From contig NZ_CABVPX010000010.1 of the NCBI RefSeq assembly GCF_902499125.1, positions 1 to 64,000 on the forward strand: a DNA stretch of 64,000 bases. The letters run 5' to 3'. A model generated the notes under the pieces. It had not been told where the DNA came from. It worked only from the letters and a program-made list of their open reading frames with translations, and searched no databases. Source of the DNA: Burkholderia arboris. Lineage in GTDB: Bacteria; Pseudomonadota; Gammaproteobacteria; Burkholderiales; Burkholderiaceae. Position numbers and translations under genes: made by a program. This document shows positions 8,774-17,777 of the stretch, one piece after another; the stretch's first letter is position 1, and every line of letters starts with the position of its first letter.

Positions 8774-10156
8774 TCAGTACACGAAGCCCGCGGCGCCGAC
8801 GAGGCGTGGCGTGTCGCCCGACAGCAGGTCGAGCCCCAGGTTGCGCTGCACCGCGAACTCCAGGTCGCTGCTCGGCCGCGCGACGGTGTCGATCGCCTGC
8901 TCGAGCTGGCCGGGCCCGGCCGGCTGCACGATGTACGGCGTGACGATGACGACCACTTCGGTCTTGTTGTCCTGAAAGTTCTTCGACGAAAACAGGCGGC
9001 CGATGATCGGCAGCCGGCCGAGCCCCGGAATCTGCGATACGGTGTCGGCCGTCTGGCTCTGCAGCAACCCGCCGATCGCGAAGCTCTGCCCGCTCGACAG
9101 CTCGACCGTCGTCTCGACGCGCCGTACCGTGAGCCCCGGCACCTTGACGCCGCCGGTCGTCACGCTGTTGCTCGCATCGATCTCGCTCACTTCCGGCCGC
9201 ACCTTCAGGCTGATCCGGTTGTCGGCGAGCACGGTCGGCGTGAAATCGAGCGACACGCCGAACGGCTTGAACTCGACCGTGATCGCACCGGTCGACGAAC
9301 CGGCCTGCGCAACCGGAATCGGAATCTCGCCGCCCGCGAGGAAGCTCGCGGTTTCGCCGGACATCGCGGTCAGGTTCGGTTCGGCGAGCATCGTGATCAG
9401 GCCCTCCTGGTCGAGTGCGTCGAGCACCACGTCGATCGACCAGCGCCCCGCGCGAAATCCGCCGAGCACCGAGAACGCGCCCGCCGGCGACAGGTTGAAC
9501 AGGCTCGTCGTCGGATCGAACAGCGTGCGTCCGTTGAACAGCCCGCCGACGAAGTTGCCGGCGCTGCCGAGCGAGCTCCAGTTGATGCCGAGCTGCTGCG
9601 TGATGTTGCGGCTCACCTCGGTCACCCGAACGCGCAGGTTCACCTGGATCGGGCGCGACAGCGTGAGCCGGTTGACGATCTTTTCCTTGTCGTGCAGGTA
9701 CGGCGTGAGCGACTGCATCACGGCGTCCGCATCGGCCGCGCCCGGCACCTTGCCCGACACCATCAGCGAGCCCGGTGCGCCGGACACCGCCAGCTTCAGC
9801 TGCGGAAAGCGGCTGTCGAGCACGCCCTGCAGCGACGCCGTGTCGACCTGCACGATCACCGTCTTGCGCAGGATCGGGCGATGGTTCGCGCCGAGCGCGA
9901 TCAGCGTCGTCGTGCCCGCCTTCTTGCCGAACACGAACACGGTGCGCGGCGACGGAACCTGGATGTCCGCGATGGCCGGATCGGCGACGAACATCGCGGC
10001 CGCGGGCTCGGGCAGCGACAGCAGCTCCCCTTTGCCGGTCGCGATCGACAGCGCCTCGCCCGCGGCCGGCGCCCGCGCGACCTGCGCGGACGCGCCCCCG
10101 GACGCCAGGACGCAGGCCAGGCCCAGGAAAGCGATCGAACGAACCATGCGCACCAT
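8774..10156 (-). CDS. rcpA: RcpA/CpaC outer-membrane secretin of the Tad system
   Basis: The protein has 460 residues with a signal peptide (SIAFLGLACVLASGGASAQ). An N-terminal pilus-formation domain follows (LLSLPEPAAAMFVADPAIAD and PRTVFVFGKKAGTTTLIALG), then a secretin domain in the C-terminal half (ALDQEGLITMLAEPNLTAMS, then VPGLTVRRVETTVELSSGQS). It forms the outer-membrane pore for the Flp pilus. The ATG at 10156 is preceded by GACGGGAAC. An ATG at 10147 and a TTG at 10171 are other in-frame starts. Confidence 0.9.
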   Translation of the reverse strand: MVRMVRSIAFLGLACVLASGGASAQVARAPAAGEALSIATGKGELLSLPEPAAAMFVADPAIADIQVPSPRTVFVFGKKAGTTTLIALGANHRPILRKTVIVQVDTASLQGVLDSRFPQLKLAVSGAPGSLMVSGKVPGAADADAVMQSLTPYLHDKEKIVNRLTLSRPIQVNLRVRVTEVSRNITQQLGINWSSLGSAGNFVGGLFNGRTLFDPTTSLFNLSPAGAFSVLGGFRAGRWSIDVVLDALDQEGLITMLAEPNLTAMSGETASFLAGGEIPIPVAQAGSSTGAITVEFKPFGVSLDFTPTVLADNRISLKVRPEVSEIDASNSVTTGGVKVPGLTVRRVETTVELSSGQSFAIGGLLQSQTADTVSQIPGLGRLPIIGRLFSSKNFQDNKTEVVVIVTPYIVQPAGPGQLEQAIDTVARPSSDLEFAVQRNLGLDLLSGDTPRLVGAAGFVY

Positions 10157-10210
10157 GCGTGTTCCCGTCAAATGCCGGCCGCCGGGCGGGCGGCCCGAAT
10201 CGTCAAGCCG

Positions 10211-11230
10211 TCATTGCGCCGCCGCTGCCGGCGGCGGTGCGGCGGCCTCCGCCGCAACGTTGGCGCCGCCTGGTGTCGCGGGCATCGCCGGCCAGGACGG
10301 CAGCCCGGACGGCAGCGGCGGCAGGCCCGGCGTGCCGGCCCCGCCGCCACGCGCTCCGTCGTCGACCGACGAGCCGCGATAGATCACGACCGCGTTGCTT
10401 CGCCACGCCGGCCGCGCGCCCGTATCCGGCCCGGTGGACGGCTCGCGTGCGGCCTCGCGGGCCGCGCGCGACACGTCACCTGCCCACACGGGCTGCGTAT
10501 CGGGCTCCTGCTCGGCGCCGCCTGCCGGTTGCCGCCGGTCGCTCGTCGCGAAACTGCGCAGCGCGAGCGACAGCGAGCCGAGGCGAGTCGCCACCAGCAC
10601 GACCTGCGCGGTGCGCGGCGCGACCTCGAGCGTGACCGTGCGTGCGCGAGCCGTCGCGTCCGGCGCGCTCGCGGGCGGCTTCGCACGCTGGAATTCGGAA
10701 CCGACCGCGAGCACGCGCGCGCGCCGCACCACCGTCTCCGCTTCGAACGTGCCTGGCGACGTCGCCGAGCCGCCGATCGGCTGCGTCAGCAATACGTCGA
10801 CGAAGTCGCCCGGCTGGATCAGCCCCGCGTTGCCCGACACGTCGTCGACCGGCACCGAGATCGCGCGCATGCCGGGTTGCAGCGCGGCCGCGAGAAAATC
10901 CGGCGCGCCGGCCGGAATCACGTTCTCGACGCGAATCGGTGTGCCCGCGCCAACATGGTTGCGCAGCAGCGCGCCTTTCAGGTCCGCGCCCGGCTGCGAC
11001 TCGACGAACGCGCCAGCGGGCACCTGCGCGCGCGGCATGCGCTTCCATGCCAGATCGTTGTCGCGCAGCAGCAACCCTTCCGGCAGATCGGCGGCGGCGA
11101 CCCGCACGCGCGCCTGATCCGTTTCCGCGGGCACCGACGGCGTCGACGCGGCGACGTACAGTTCGCGCAGAATGAACGCACCGATGCCGGCGGCAACGAC
11201 GAGCACGGCCATTCTCAACGGTTTGGGCAT
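10211..11230 (-). CDS. rcpC: RcpC/CpaB Flp pilus assembly protein
   Basis: The 339-residue protein begins with one membrane anchor (RMAVLVVAAGIGAFILREL). A SAF-type beta-clip domain follows around residues 45-110 (VAAADLPEGLLLRDNDLAW), then an RcpC/CpaB domain with the typical PGMRAISVPVDDVSGNAGLI and PGDFVDVLL. The C-terminus is low-complexity Gly/Pro/Ala. It works with the secretin in the periplasm. The upstream extension of this frame is Arg/Ala-rich shadow of tadV, so the ATG at 11230 is the natural start. Confidence 0.87.
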   Translation of the reverse strand: MPKPLRMAVLVVAAGIGAFILRELYVAASTPSVPAETDQARVRVAAADLPEGLLLRDNDLAWKRMPRAQVPAGAFVESQPGADLKGALLRNHVGAGTPIRVENVIPAGAPDFLAAALQPGMRAISVPVDDVSGNAGLIQPGDFVDVLLTQPIGGSATSPGTFEAETVVRRARVLAVGSEFQRAKPPASAPDATARARTVTLEVAPRTAQVVLVATRLGSLSLALRSFATSDRRQPAGGAEQEPDTQPVWAGDVSRAAREAAREPSTGPDTGARPAWRSNAVVIYRGSSVDDGARGGGAGTPGLPPLPSGLPSWPAMPATPGGANVAAEAAAPPPAAAAQ

Positions 11231-11249
11231 GGCGGCGTGCGTCCCCCGG

Positions 11250-11723
11250 CTAGGTAAGCGAAACCGTATGTGGAAACGACGCCCAGACGGCCAGCGTGCC
11301 GCCGAGCGCGAGCGCAACGCCGTACGGCACGCCGCGCGCGGCGAGCGCGCGGACCGGCGCGTCGCGGCGCGGCCGCGACGCCAGCAACGCGAGGCCGCAC
11401 AGGAGTCCGCCCGCGCCGACACTCGTCAGCACCGGAAACACCAGTGCCGGGCCCGCCCACAGGAATACCGCCGCCGCCAGCTTGACGTCGCCTCCGCCGA
11501 TCCAGCCCGCGTGGCGCATGCCGCCGAACAGCAGCAGCACCGCCGCGCCGGTCGCGACATGCCCGGCCAGTGGCGCGAACCCGTCACGCGCGAGCGCCGC
11601 CGCGACGAAATAGAGCGCCGCGAACGCCAGCACCGCGCGATTGGACAGGCGCCGGTCGCGCAGATCCTGCGCGGCGAGCGAGGCCAGCAAGACCGTGGCC
11701 ACCGACTGCACGAGCGTGAGCAT
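11250..11723 (-). CDS. tadV: TadV/CpaA prepilin peptidase (A24 family)
   Basis: This is a 157-residue polytopic protein of the short A24A type, without the methylase domain of PilD. The two catalytic aspartates are in AAQDLRDRRLSN (near residue 20) and in GWIGGGDVKLAAAVFLW, where GGGDVK matches the family's GxGD motif. It cleaves the leader of Flp pilin and of the TadE-like pseudopilins at the cytoplasmic membrane face. It lies between flp and rcpC, a common place for it in tad loci. Confidence 0.87.
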   Translation of the reverse strand: MLTLVQSVATVLLASLAAQDLRDRRLSNRAVLAFAALYFVAAALARDGFAPLAGHVATGAAVLLLFGGMRHAGWIGGGDVKLAAAVFLWAGPALVFPVLTSVGAGGLLCGLALLASRPRRDAPVRALAARGVPYGVALALGGTLAVWASFPHTVSLT

Positions 11724-11811
11724 GGGAGAGCCGTCCGTCGATACGCCCCGGCCGGATACGTTCTACCGCTGCGGATCCCGGTGTGCGTCGGCGGCGCGCG
11801 GGTTCAGGGGA

Positions 11812-11994
11812 TCAGATCAGGCTCGTCACCTTGTTGATCAGCGTGGTGAACACGCTCGGCAAGCCGCCGCTGGTGCTGCTGAGGATCACGCCGACCGCCG
11901 CCAGCGCGACCACGACGATACCGGCCAGCACGGCATATTCGAGCGAGCTGACGCCGCGCTCGTCACGCAGCAGGGACTTGACGTATTGCAGCAT
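11812..11994 (-). CDS. flp: Flp type IVb pilin
   Basis: This 60-residue prepilin is the structural subunit of the Flp fibre. After a short basic leader (QYVKSLLRDERG) comes VSSLEYAVLAGIVVVALAAV, with Gly at the cleavage site and Glu5 and Tyr6 of the mature pilin, the Flp signature. The ATG at 11994 follows a good Shine-Dalgarno (GGAGG, 5 nt before the ATG). It is the first gene of the tad operon and is separated from tadV by 88 bp. That gap could let flp be made in excess of the assembly proteins. I did not find a clear terminator hairpin there. Confidence 0.92.
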   Translation of the reverse strand: MLQYVKSLLRDERGVSSLEYAVLAGIVVVALAAVGVILSSTSGGLPSVFTTLINKVTSLI

Positions 11995-12859
11995 GGCAAC
12001 CTCCGTGTAACGGGTCGGTGACCGACCGTTGAACGAAAAGACGCGCTGTTGCTCCGGCGGTTGCGCAGGACCTTCGCCCATTGCGATGCATGCGCGCAAC
12101 CCTGGCACGAGGTCGCGCGCATCCCCCCGGAATCCTCCCGATCACTGCAAGCGCGACGTGCAACGACGACGTCGATCGTTGCGTGCCTGCGCCCTTGGCG
12201 CGGTCTGTTCCACACGAAGCAACCGCGCCGATTCGTCTAGGGTATAGACAATTTTTCAGGCGAATTCAAATAATTTGGCGTCGGAATGCATTTATGGATT
12301 TCCCCCTTCAACGGTGAAAGCCGTGCCGCTCATTTACCGTCATTTTTTCTCGCGGCACTTCGAATGATTCGCGTACCGAAACAGGCAAGGCGTCTGTTGA
12401 GGCGCATGATTTACCGATCGGCAACCGAACCGTTTCCATTCGCTTTATCGGCATGCGGAACCGATCCAGATACACCTGTCTCACCGCGACGGTCCTGCCG
12501 ATCCGGCAAAAACGACGTGCTCGCATCACGTCTTCCCGATTACCCTTCCCCGTCTTTCCGCCCCGATTAGGCAAGCGATTTCCACGCTGATTCACGCTCG
12601 CCGGCATCGCGATTTTCCATTCGGCAATTGCCGGATTCAGCATCCTGCTTCAATCGATATGATTGGAATCCTGAATTGATTTCCAATGCATGTGAGTGCG
12701 GCGCTCGTCCGCACATGGCGGAACGCCATGCACGGCAGTCCGCAAAGCGCCGATAAGCATAGTTCAAATCGTTGCTTGTCCGCCCCCGGCACGTCATCGA
12801 GAATGACCCGACGGGCTCAGGCCCGGCCTCGTCCCCCAACGTCCCGGATCCAACGATTC
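11995..12859. other. Long AT-rich intergenic region between flp and the sulfonate cluster
   Basis: About 860 bp lie between two divergently read gene groups. From about 12240 to 12680 the base composition is far more AT-rich than anywhere nearby. ORFs that cross it have poor third-position GC and look non-coding. It contains the candidate flp promoter and a 7-bp inverted repeat, GTGCCGC (12323-12329) with GCGGCAC (12352-12358), spaced 22 bp apart. The regulatory DNA of both the tad operon and the transporter operon must lie here. Confidence 0.6.
12241..12269 (-). promoter_or_regulatory. Candidate sigma70-like promoter for flp/tad
   Basis: On the minus strand TTGAAT (12264-12269) and TATACC (12241-12246) are separated by exactly 17 bp, inside the AT-rich stretch upstream of flp. 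This gives 4 of 6 matches to each consensus hexamer. The -10 region overlaps a small inverted repeat, GTCTA-5-TAGAC (12235-12249), which could be an operator. The predicted leader would be about 240 nt. This is motif inference only. Confidence 0.35.
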
Positions 12860-13927
12860 ATGCTTCCACTGCACCTGCTGCGATCGCTGCTGATCGCGTC
12901 CCTCGTTGCGTTGCCGGCCGCTGCCGCGCACGCCGGTCAACCCGCCACCATCCGCATCGGCGTCGCCCAGCAAGGCGCCGGCGATCCGCCGACCTTCGGC
13001 GGATCGAGCGCCGCCACCGTGCAGTTGCAGCAACTGGTCGAAAAGGAATTCGCCGCCGACGGCATCAAGGTGCAGTGGCTGTTCTTCAAGGGCGCAGGGC
13101 CCGCCGTCAACGAGGCGATCGCCAACAAGGCGCTCGACTTCGCGTACCAGGGCGACCTGCCGGCCGTGCTCGCCCGCTCGAACGGGATCAGGACGCGCCT
13201 GCTGCTCGCCGCGAGCGTGCGCTCGGGCGTCAAGATCGCGGTGCCGCCCGATTCGACGATCCGTTCGATCAACGAGCTGAAAGATCGCCGCGTATCGATT
13301 TTCCGCGGCACCAACCTGCAGCTCGTCGCCGATAACGCGCTCGCGAAGAACGGCCTCGGCGAACGCGACCTGCGCGTGATCAATCTCGACTCCGCCAGCT
13401 CGCTCGCCGCGCTCGCGTCGAAAGGCATCGACGCATCGGTGGGCGACTATCAGCTGTACAAGCTGCGCGATGCAGGGCTCGCGAAGATCATCTACGAATC
13501 GCAGAACGACGGCCCGCAACTGACGCGCCAGACTCACCTGCTCGTGCTCGACGATTTCGAGCGCGCGCACCCGGACATCGTGCAGCGCGTCGTCACCGCG
13601 TTCGTGAAGGGCGCGCAATGGTCGTCCGACGAGGCGAACCGCGATGCGCTGTTCAAGCTGTGGGCGAAGAGCGGCGTGCCGTATGCGTCGTGGCAAGCCG
13701 ACTATGCGAACCAGCGCCTGAAGGACCGCCTGTCCCCGCTGATCGACCCGTTCCTCGTCGCGCGCTACAAGGCCGTCGCACAGGATGCGCTGAACCTGAA
13801 GCTGATCCGTCAGCCGGTCGACGTCGATGGCTGGTTCCAGCCGAAGTATCTCGACAATGCGTTGCGCACGCTGAAGCTCGACCACTACTGGCAGCGATAC
13901 GACGCAGCCGGCAAGCCCCTCTCCTGA
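12860..13927 (+). CDS. SsuA-like sulfonate ABC transporter binding protein
   Basis: The protein has 355 residues with an N-terminal signal peptide (LLRSLLIASLVALPAAAAHA). The body is typical of SsuA/TauA-type periplasmic binding proteins: TIRIGVAQQG, then QWLFFKGAGPAVNEAIANKA and ALDFAYQGDLPAVLARSNG. It should capture an organosulfonate or similar anion for the permeases encoded next. The frame is open for 58 codons upstream, but only the ATG at 12860 puts the signal peptide at the N-terminus. No strong Shine-Dalgarno is visible. The first permease starts 15 bp after the stop, so this is the first gene of the operon. Confidence 0.8.
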   Translation: MLPLHLLRSLLIASLVALPAAAAHAGQPATIRIGVAQQGAGDPPTFGGSSAATVQLQQLVEKEFAADGIKVQWLFFKGAGPAVNEAIANKALDFAYQGDLPAVLARSNGIRTRLLLAASVRSGVKIAVPPDSTIRSINELKDRRVSIFRGTNLQLVADNALAKNGLGERDLRVINLDSASSLAALASKGIDASVGDYQLYKLRDAGLAKIIYESQNDGPQLTRQTHLLVLDDFERAHPDIVQRVVTAFVKGAQWSSDEANRDALFKLWAKSGVPYASWQADYANQRLKDRLSPLIDPFLVARYKAVAQDALNLKLIRQPVDVDGWFQPKYLDNALRTLKLDHYWQRYDAAGKPLS

Positions 13928-13942
13928 TCCGGACCCGCCCCG

Positions 13943-14785
13943 ATGAGCGACACCGCGTTTCCCGTCCCGTCGTCCGAGCCGCACGCGCTCGCCGCGCAGC
14001 CGCGCCGCGCGGCAGGCGTGCGGCGGCTCGCGTGGCAACTCGCGCCGTGGGCGCTGCCCGCGCTGCTGTTCGCACTGTGGACCGTCGGCAGCGCACGCGG
14101 CTGGATCGCGCCGCAAATCCTCCCGCCGCCCGAGCGCGTGGTCGAATCGCTGAACGATCTCGCGACGAGCGGCGACCTCGCACGCCACACGCTGATCAGC
14201 CTGCAGCGCGTGCTCGTCGGCTTCGCGGCCGGCACGCTGCTCGGCTTTTCGATCGGCGTCGCACTCGGCCTGTCGCGCACGCTCGAAGCCTACCTGCTGC
14301 CGAGCTTCAATGCGCTCGTGCAGATTCCGGTGCTCGGCTGGCTGCCGTTCCTGCTGCTGCTCGTCGGCGTCGGCGAACCGCTCAAGTACCTGCTGATCGC
14401 GCATGCGGCACTCGTCCCCGTCACGCTCAGCACGTTGCAAGGGTTTCGCCAGACGCCGCCCGCCCTCGACGAAGTCGCGCGCGTGTTCGGCTACACGCGC
14501 CGGCAACGCATCGTCCACGTCGTACTGCCGGCCGCGATTCCGACGCTCGCGACCGGTGTACGGCTCGCCTTCACGAAGTCGTGGCTCGCGCTGGTCGTGG
14601 TCGAGCTCGTCGCCTCGTCCGAAGGGCTCGGCTACCTGATCGTGTACGGGCGGCAGCTGTTCCAGCTCGATCTCGTGATGGCGGCCGTGGTCGTGGTCGG
14701 CGCGGTCGGCCTGCTGATCAACCGGGCGCTCGACGCGCTCGAAGCGCGCCTGCGCCGCGGCGTGCCTTCCGCGTTTCGCGGCTGA
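13943..14785 (+). CDS. SsuC-like ABC transporter permease 1
   Basis: This is a 280-residue BPD-type inner-membrane permease with about six transmembrane segments. The EAA loop is visible as DEVARVFGYTRRQRIVHVVL followed by PAAIPT. The pattern FNALVQIPVLGWLPFLLLL is characteristic of the sulfonate/nitrate/taurine permease family. It lies in an operon with a binding protein upstream, a second permease 35 bp downstream, and then an ATPase. The presence of a second, different permease suggests a heterodimeric membrane channel rather than the usual SsuC homodimer. Confidence 0.85.
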   Translation: MSDTAFPVPSSEPHALAAQPRRAAGVRRLAWQLAPWALPALLFALWTVGSARGWIAPQILPPPERVVESLNDLATSGDLARHTLISLQRVLVGFAAGTLLGFSIGVALGLSRTLEAYLLPSFNALVQIPVLGWLPFLLLLVGVGEPLKYLLIAHAALVPVTLSTLQGFRQTPPALDEVARVFGYTRRQRIVHVVLPAAIPTLATGVRLAFTKSWLALVVVELVASSEGLGYLIVYGRQLFQLDLVMAAVVVVGAVGLLINRALDALEARLRRGVPSAFRG

Positions 14786-14820
14786 ACCGGCCTGCCCGCC
14801 CAATCGAAGGAGACTCACCC

Positions 14821-15636
14821 GTGCCACATTCCGCCACGCGGGACGAAACGCCGGACACTACGGCCGCCCGCCGCCTGCATGCGCCCGACTGGCGCGGCTT
14901 CGTGCTGCCGCTCGTCGCGTTCGCGCTCTGGTGGGCCGCCGCTTCCGCACACCTCGTGAAAAGCGGGCTGCTCGTCGGCCCCGCCGACGTGCTGCACACC
15001 GGATGGGCGCAGGCCACGAGCGGCGCGCTCGGCCGCGCGCTATCCGCGTCGCTCGCACGCGAAGCGTGCGGCTTCGCGATCGGCGCGACGGGCGGGTTGC
15101 TGCTCGGCGCCGCGCTCGGGCTGTCGCGCGTCGCCGCGCGGACGGTCGGCCCGAGCTTCGACACGTTCAAGCAGATCTCGCTGTTCGCGTGGATTCCGCT
15201 GATTTCCGTATGGTTCGGCCTCGGCGACGCCGCCAAGGTCGTGTTCCTGTCGCTCGCCGCGCTGCTGCCCGTCGCCGCGCACACCTGCGACGGCATTCAC
15301 GCGGTGCCGCGCGCGTACGTCGACGTGGCCCGCGCGCTGCGCTACTCGCGGCTCCAGCTCGTCCGCTACGTGATCCTGCCGGCCGCGTTGCCGTCGATCT
15401 TCACCGGGCTGTATCTCGGCCTGATCTATTCGTGGCTCGCGACGCTCGGCGCCGAATACCTGCTCGTCGCGGGCAGCGGGATCGGCAACACGTTGATCGA
15501 CGGCAGCGAGCAGTTCCGGATGGATCTCGTGCTGTTCGGGATCATCGTCGTCGGCGTGACCGGCTGGGCACTGAATGCGATCGCGCGGGCGATCGAGCGC
15601 ACGGTGCTGGCCCGGCGCGGCGACCTGTCGCGCTGA
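14821..15636 (+). CDS. SsuC-like ABC transporter permease 2
   Basis: This 271-residue permease is of the same family as its upstream neighbour. It has FDTFKQISLFAWIPLISVWF, the family loop before the EAA region, and VDVARALRYSRLQLVRYVIL followed by PAALPS. The GTG at 14821 follows GGAGACTCACCC, a clear ribosome binding site, whereas the longer open frame upstream is a shadow of the preceding genes. Tandem non-identical permeases next to one ATPase suggest a heterodimeric transporter, or one formed by duplication and divergence. Confidence 0.85.
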   Translation: MPHSATRDETPDTTAARRLHAPDWRGFVLPLVAFALWWAAASAHLVKSGLLVGPADVLHTGWAQATSGALGRALSASLAREACGFAIGATGGLLLGAALGLSRVAARTVGPSFDTFKQISLFAWIPLISVWFGLGDAAKVVFLSLAALLPVAAHTCDGIHAVPRAYVDVARALRYSRLQLVRYVILPAALPSIFTGLYLGLIYSWLATLGAEYLLVAGSGIGNTLIDGSEQFRMDLVLFGIIVVGVTGWALNAIARAIERTVLARRGDLSR

Positions 15637-15676
15637 TCGCCCTTTCCTTTCCTGCCGCTCCTCTCTTCGCACCGCC

Positions 15677-16522
15677 ATGACGACCCTCGCCTCCGATTCG
15701 CTCGACATCCTCCATGTGAGCAAGCACTACGCACAACGCGGCGCAGCGCTCGCCGTGCTCGACGACGTATCGCTGCACGTGCGCGCCGGCGAATTCGTCA
15801 CGATCGTCGGCGCCAGCGGCTGCGGCAAGTCGACGCTGCTGCGGCTGGTCGCCGGGCTCGACACCGACTACACGGGCGAAATCCGCGCCGGCGACGAGCG
15901 CGTGCGCGACACATCGCTGCAACGCGGCATCGTATTCCAGGATCATCGGCTGTTCCCGTGGCTGACCGTCGAGCAGAACATCGGCGCCGCGCTGCGCAAC
16001 GCGCCGCTGGATGCCGCCGCGAAACGGCGCGCGATCGCGGATCACATCGCGCTCGTCGGGCTGAACGGCTTCGAGCACGCCTTTCCGAACCAGTTGTCGG
16101 GCGGGATGGCGCAACGCGTCGCCATCGCGCGCGGCCTCGTGAACCGCCCGCGCGTGCTGCTGCTCGACGAACCGTTCGGCGCGCTCGACGCGCAGACGCG
16201 TACTCGGATGCAGAACGAACTGCTGCGCATCTGGGAACAGGAGCGCATCACGATGATGCTCGTCACGCACGATGTCGACGAAGCCGTCTATCTCGGCGAC
16301 CGCGTCGTCACGATGGCGCCGCGCCCGGGCCGCATCGAGCGTATCGTCGACGTCGCGCTGCCGCGGCCGCGCCGGCGCGATTCGCCTGAATTCGCGCGAT
16401 TGCGCAACACGGTGCTCGCCGATTTCGACGACAGCGAACCGCCGCGCGACGACGGCACGGGCGGCAAGCGCATCGACACGCCGCGCCCGCACCGGATCGG
16501 AGAATGGCGGCTCGCCTGGTAG
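15677..16522 (+). CDS. SsuB-like ABC transporter ATPase
   Basis: The 281-residue nucleotide-binding protein has Walker A GASGCGKST at residues 45-53, signature LSGGMAQRVAIARGL from about residue 140, Walker B LLLDEPFGALDAQTR from about 161, and the switch His in MLVTHDVDEAVYLGD. This is the SsuB/TauB branch that drives sulfonate, taurine or nitrate uptake. About 35 C-terminal residues beyond the core are charged and not conserved-looking. The gene starts 40 bp after permease 2 and closes the transporter operon. The start has no good Shine-Dalgarno but matches the family N-terminus. Confidence 0.87.
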   Translation: MTTLASDSLDILHVSKHYAQRGAALAVLDDVSLHVRAGEFVTIVGASGCGKSTLLRLVAGLDTDYTGEIRAGDERVRDTSLQRGIVFQDHRLFPWLTVEQNIGAALRNAPLDAAAKRRAIADHIALVGLNGFEHAFPNQLSGGMAQRVAIARGLVNRPRVLLLDEPFGALDAQTRTRMQNELLRIWEQERITMMLVTHDVDEAVYLGDRVVTMAPRPGRIERIVDVALPRPRRRDSPEFARLRNTVLADFDDSEPPRDDGTGGKRIDTPRPHRIGEWRLAW

Positions 16523-16669
16523 GCGCGCGATGGGCCGCGTCGTTCAGCACCACGACACATATCGTTCATCGCAGCGCGCACGCTAAGGTTGTGAAGATTC
16601 ATCGGTTCCGGTTCCGCACGGTCCCTGCTTGAATGGAGATTCGACCGACCCGACTCCAGGAGACTCCCG

Positions 16670-17623
16670 ATGTCCGAAGTCCAGCACGCCGCTCACCCGT
16701 CTTCGCATGCTTCGCACGCCGCGCCGCGTGCGGCCGCCGTCCCGCTTCAGCTTCGCCAGGTCGCCGGCCGGATCGGCGCCGAGATCGCCGGCGTGCGTCT
16801 GTCGGCCGCGCTCGACGACGCGACGTTCGACGCGATCCAGGCCGCACTGCTGCGCCACAAGGTGCTGTTCTTCCGTGGCCAGCAGCATCTCGACGACACC
16901 GCGCAGGAAGCCTTCGCACGCCGCTTCGGCAAGACGGTCGCGCACCCGACCGTGCCGTCCGTCGACGGCAGCGCGCACCTGCTCGAACTCGATTCCGCGC
17001 ACGGCGCCCGCGCCAATTCGTGGCACACCGACGTGACCTTCGTCGATGCGTACCCGAAGATCTCGATCCTGCGCGCGGTCGTGATTCCGCCGTTCGGCGG
17101 CGATACCGTCTGGGCCAACACGGCCGCCGCGTACACGCACCTTCCCGACCCGCTGCGTGCGCTCGCCGACACGCTGTGGGCGCTGCACACCAACGCATAC
17201 GACTACGCGTCGACGCACGTGCATGCCGACGACACGCAACTGAAGCGCTATCGCGAAGTGTTCACGTCGACCGTCTACGAAACCGAGCACCCGGTCGTGC
17301 GCGTGCATCCTGAAACCGGCGAGCGCACGCTCGTGCTCGGACACTTCGTGCAGCGGCTCAAGGGGTTGTCGTCGCAGGATTCCGCACACCTGCTGCAGGT
17401 GTTCCACGAGCATGTGACGCGCCTCGAGAACACCGTGCGCTGGAACTGGCAGGAAGGCGACGTCGCGATCTGGGACAACCGCGCGACGCAGCACTACGCG
17501 ATCAACGACTACGGCGATGCGCGCCGCGTCGTGCGCCGCGCGACCGTGCACGGCGACGTGCCGGTCGGCATCGACGGCCGCCAGAGCGTCGTGCTGAAGG
17601 GCCCGGGCGCGACGCTGCAGTAA
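16670..17623 (+). CDS. TauD/TfdA-family Fe(II)/2-oxoglutarate dioxygenase 1
   Basis: The protein has 317 residues. The iron-binding facial triad is visible as NSWHTDVTF (His119, Asp121) and WDNRATQHYAINDY (His275). An Arg about a dozen residues later should bind 2-oxoglutarate. VRVHPETGER is the usual TauD family landmark. Such enzymes hydroxylate taurine, alkylsulfonates, sulfate esters or related compounds, releasing sulfite or sulfate as a sulfur source. It follows the SsuABC-like transporter by 147 bp and has a Shine-Dalgarno (CCAGGAGACTCCCG before the ATG). Exact substrate unknown. Confidence 0.85.
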   Translation: MSEVQHAAHPSSHASHAAPRAAAVPLQLRQVAGRIGAEIAGVRLSAALDDATFDAIQAALLRHKVLFFRGQQHLDDTAQEAFARRFGKTVAHPTVPSVDGSAHLLELDSAHGARANSWHTDVTFVDAYPKISILRAVVIPPFGGDTVWANTAAAYTHLPDPLRALADTLWALHTNAYDYASTHVHADDTQLKRYREVFTSTVYETEHPVVRVHPETGERTLVLGHFVQRLKGLSSQDSAHLLQVFHEHVTRLENTVRWNWQEGDVAIWDNRATQHYAINDYGDARRVVRRATVHGDVPVGIDGRQSVVLKGPGATLQ

Positions 17624-17690
17624 CGCCCACCGATCGCGGCGGCGCCCGTTGCCGCGCGCCGCCGCGCGATTCCCTGCAGGACACCCGACC

Positions 17691-17777
17691 ATGAACCTTC
17701 CGCCCCCGGCCCAACGCTTGCACGCGCAACGATGTCGGCCATCCATCCCGCCCACTTCCGCCAGGAGCGTCGCATGA
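17691..17777 (+). CDS. Putative 28-codon upstream ORF coupled to dioxygenase 2
   Basis: A short open frame starts with ATG at 17691, preceded by GCAGGACACCCGACC, and encodes a 28-residue basic, Pro-rich peptide. The peptide contains a single Cys in the context HAQRCRPSIPP. Its TGA overlaps the ATG of the second TauD-like gene (ATGA), as expected for translational coupling. No known leader-peptide family is claimed here. The position between two sulfur-scavenging genes and the Arg-Cys-Arg stretch make a cysteine-sensing or coupling uORF conceivable. It could equally be chance. Confidence 0.3.
   Translation: MNLPPPAQRLHAQRCRPSIPPTSARSVA

Noticed and set aside
12286..12570. 94-codon ORF in the AT-rich region upstream of flp
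   Set aside because: Third positions are not GC-rich, no ribosome site, no family likeness; likely regulatory DNA.
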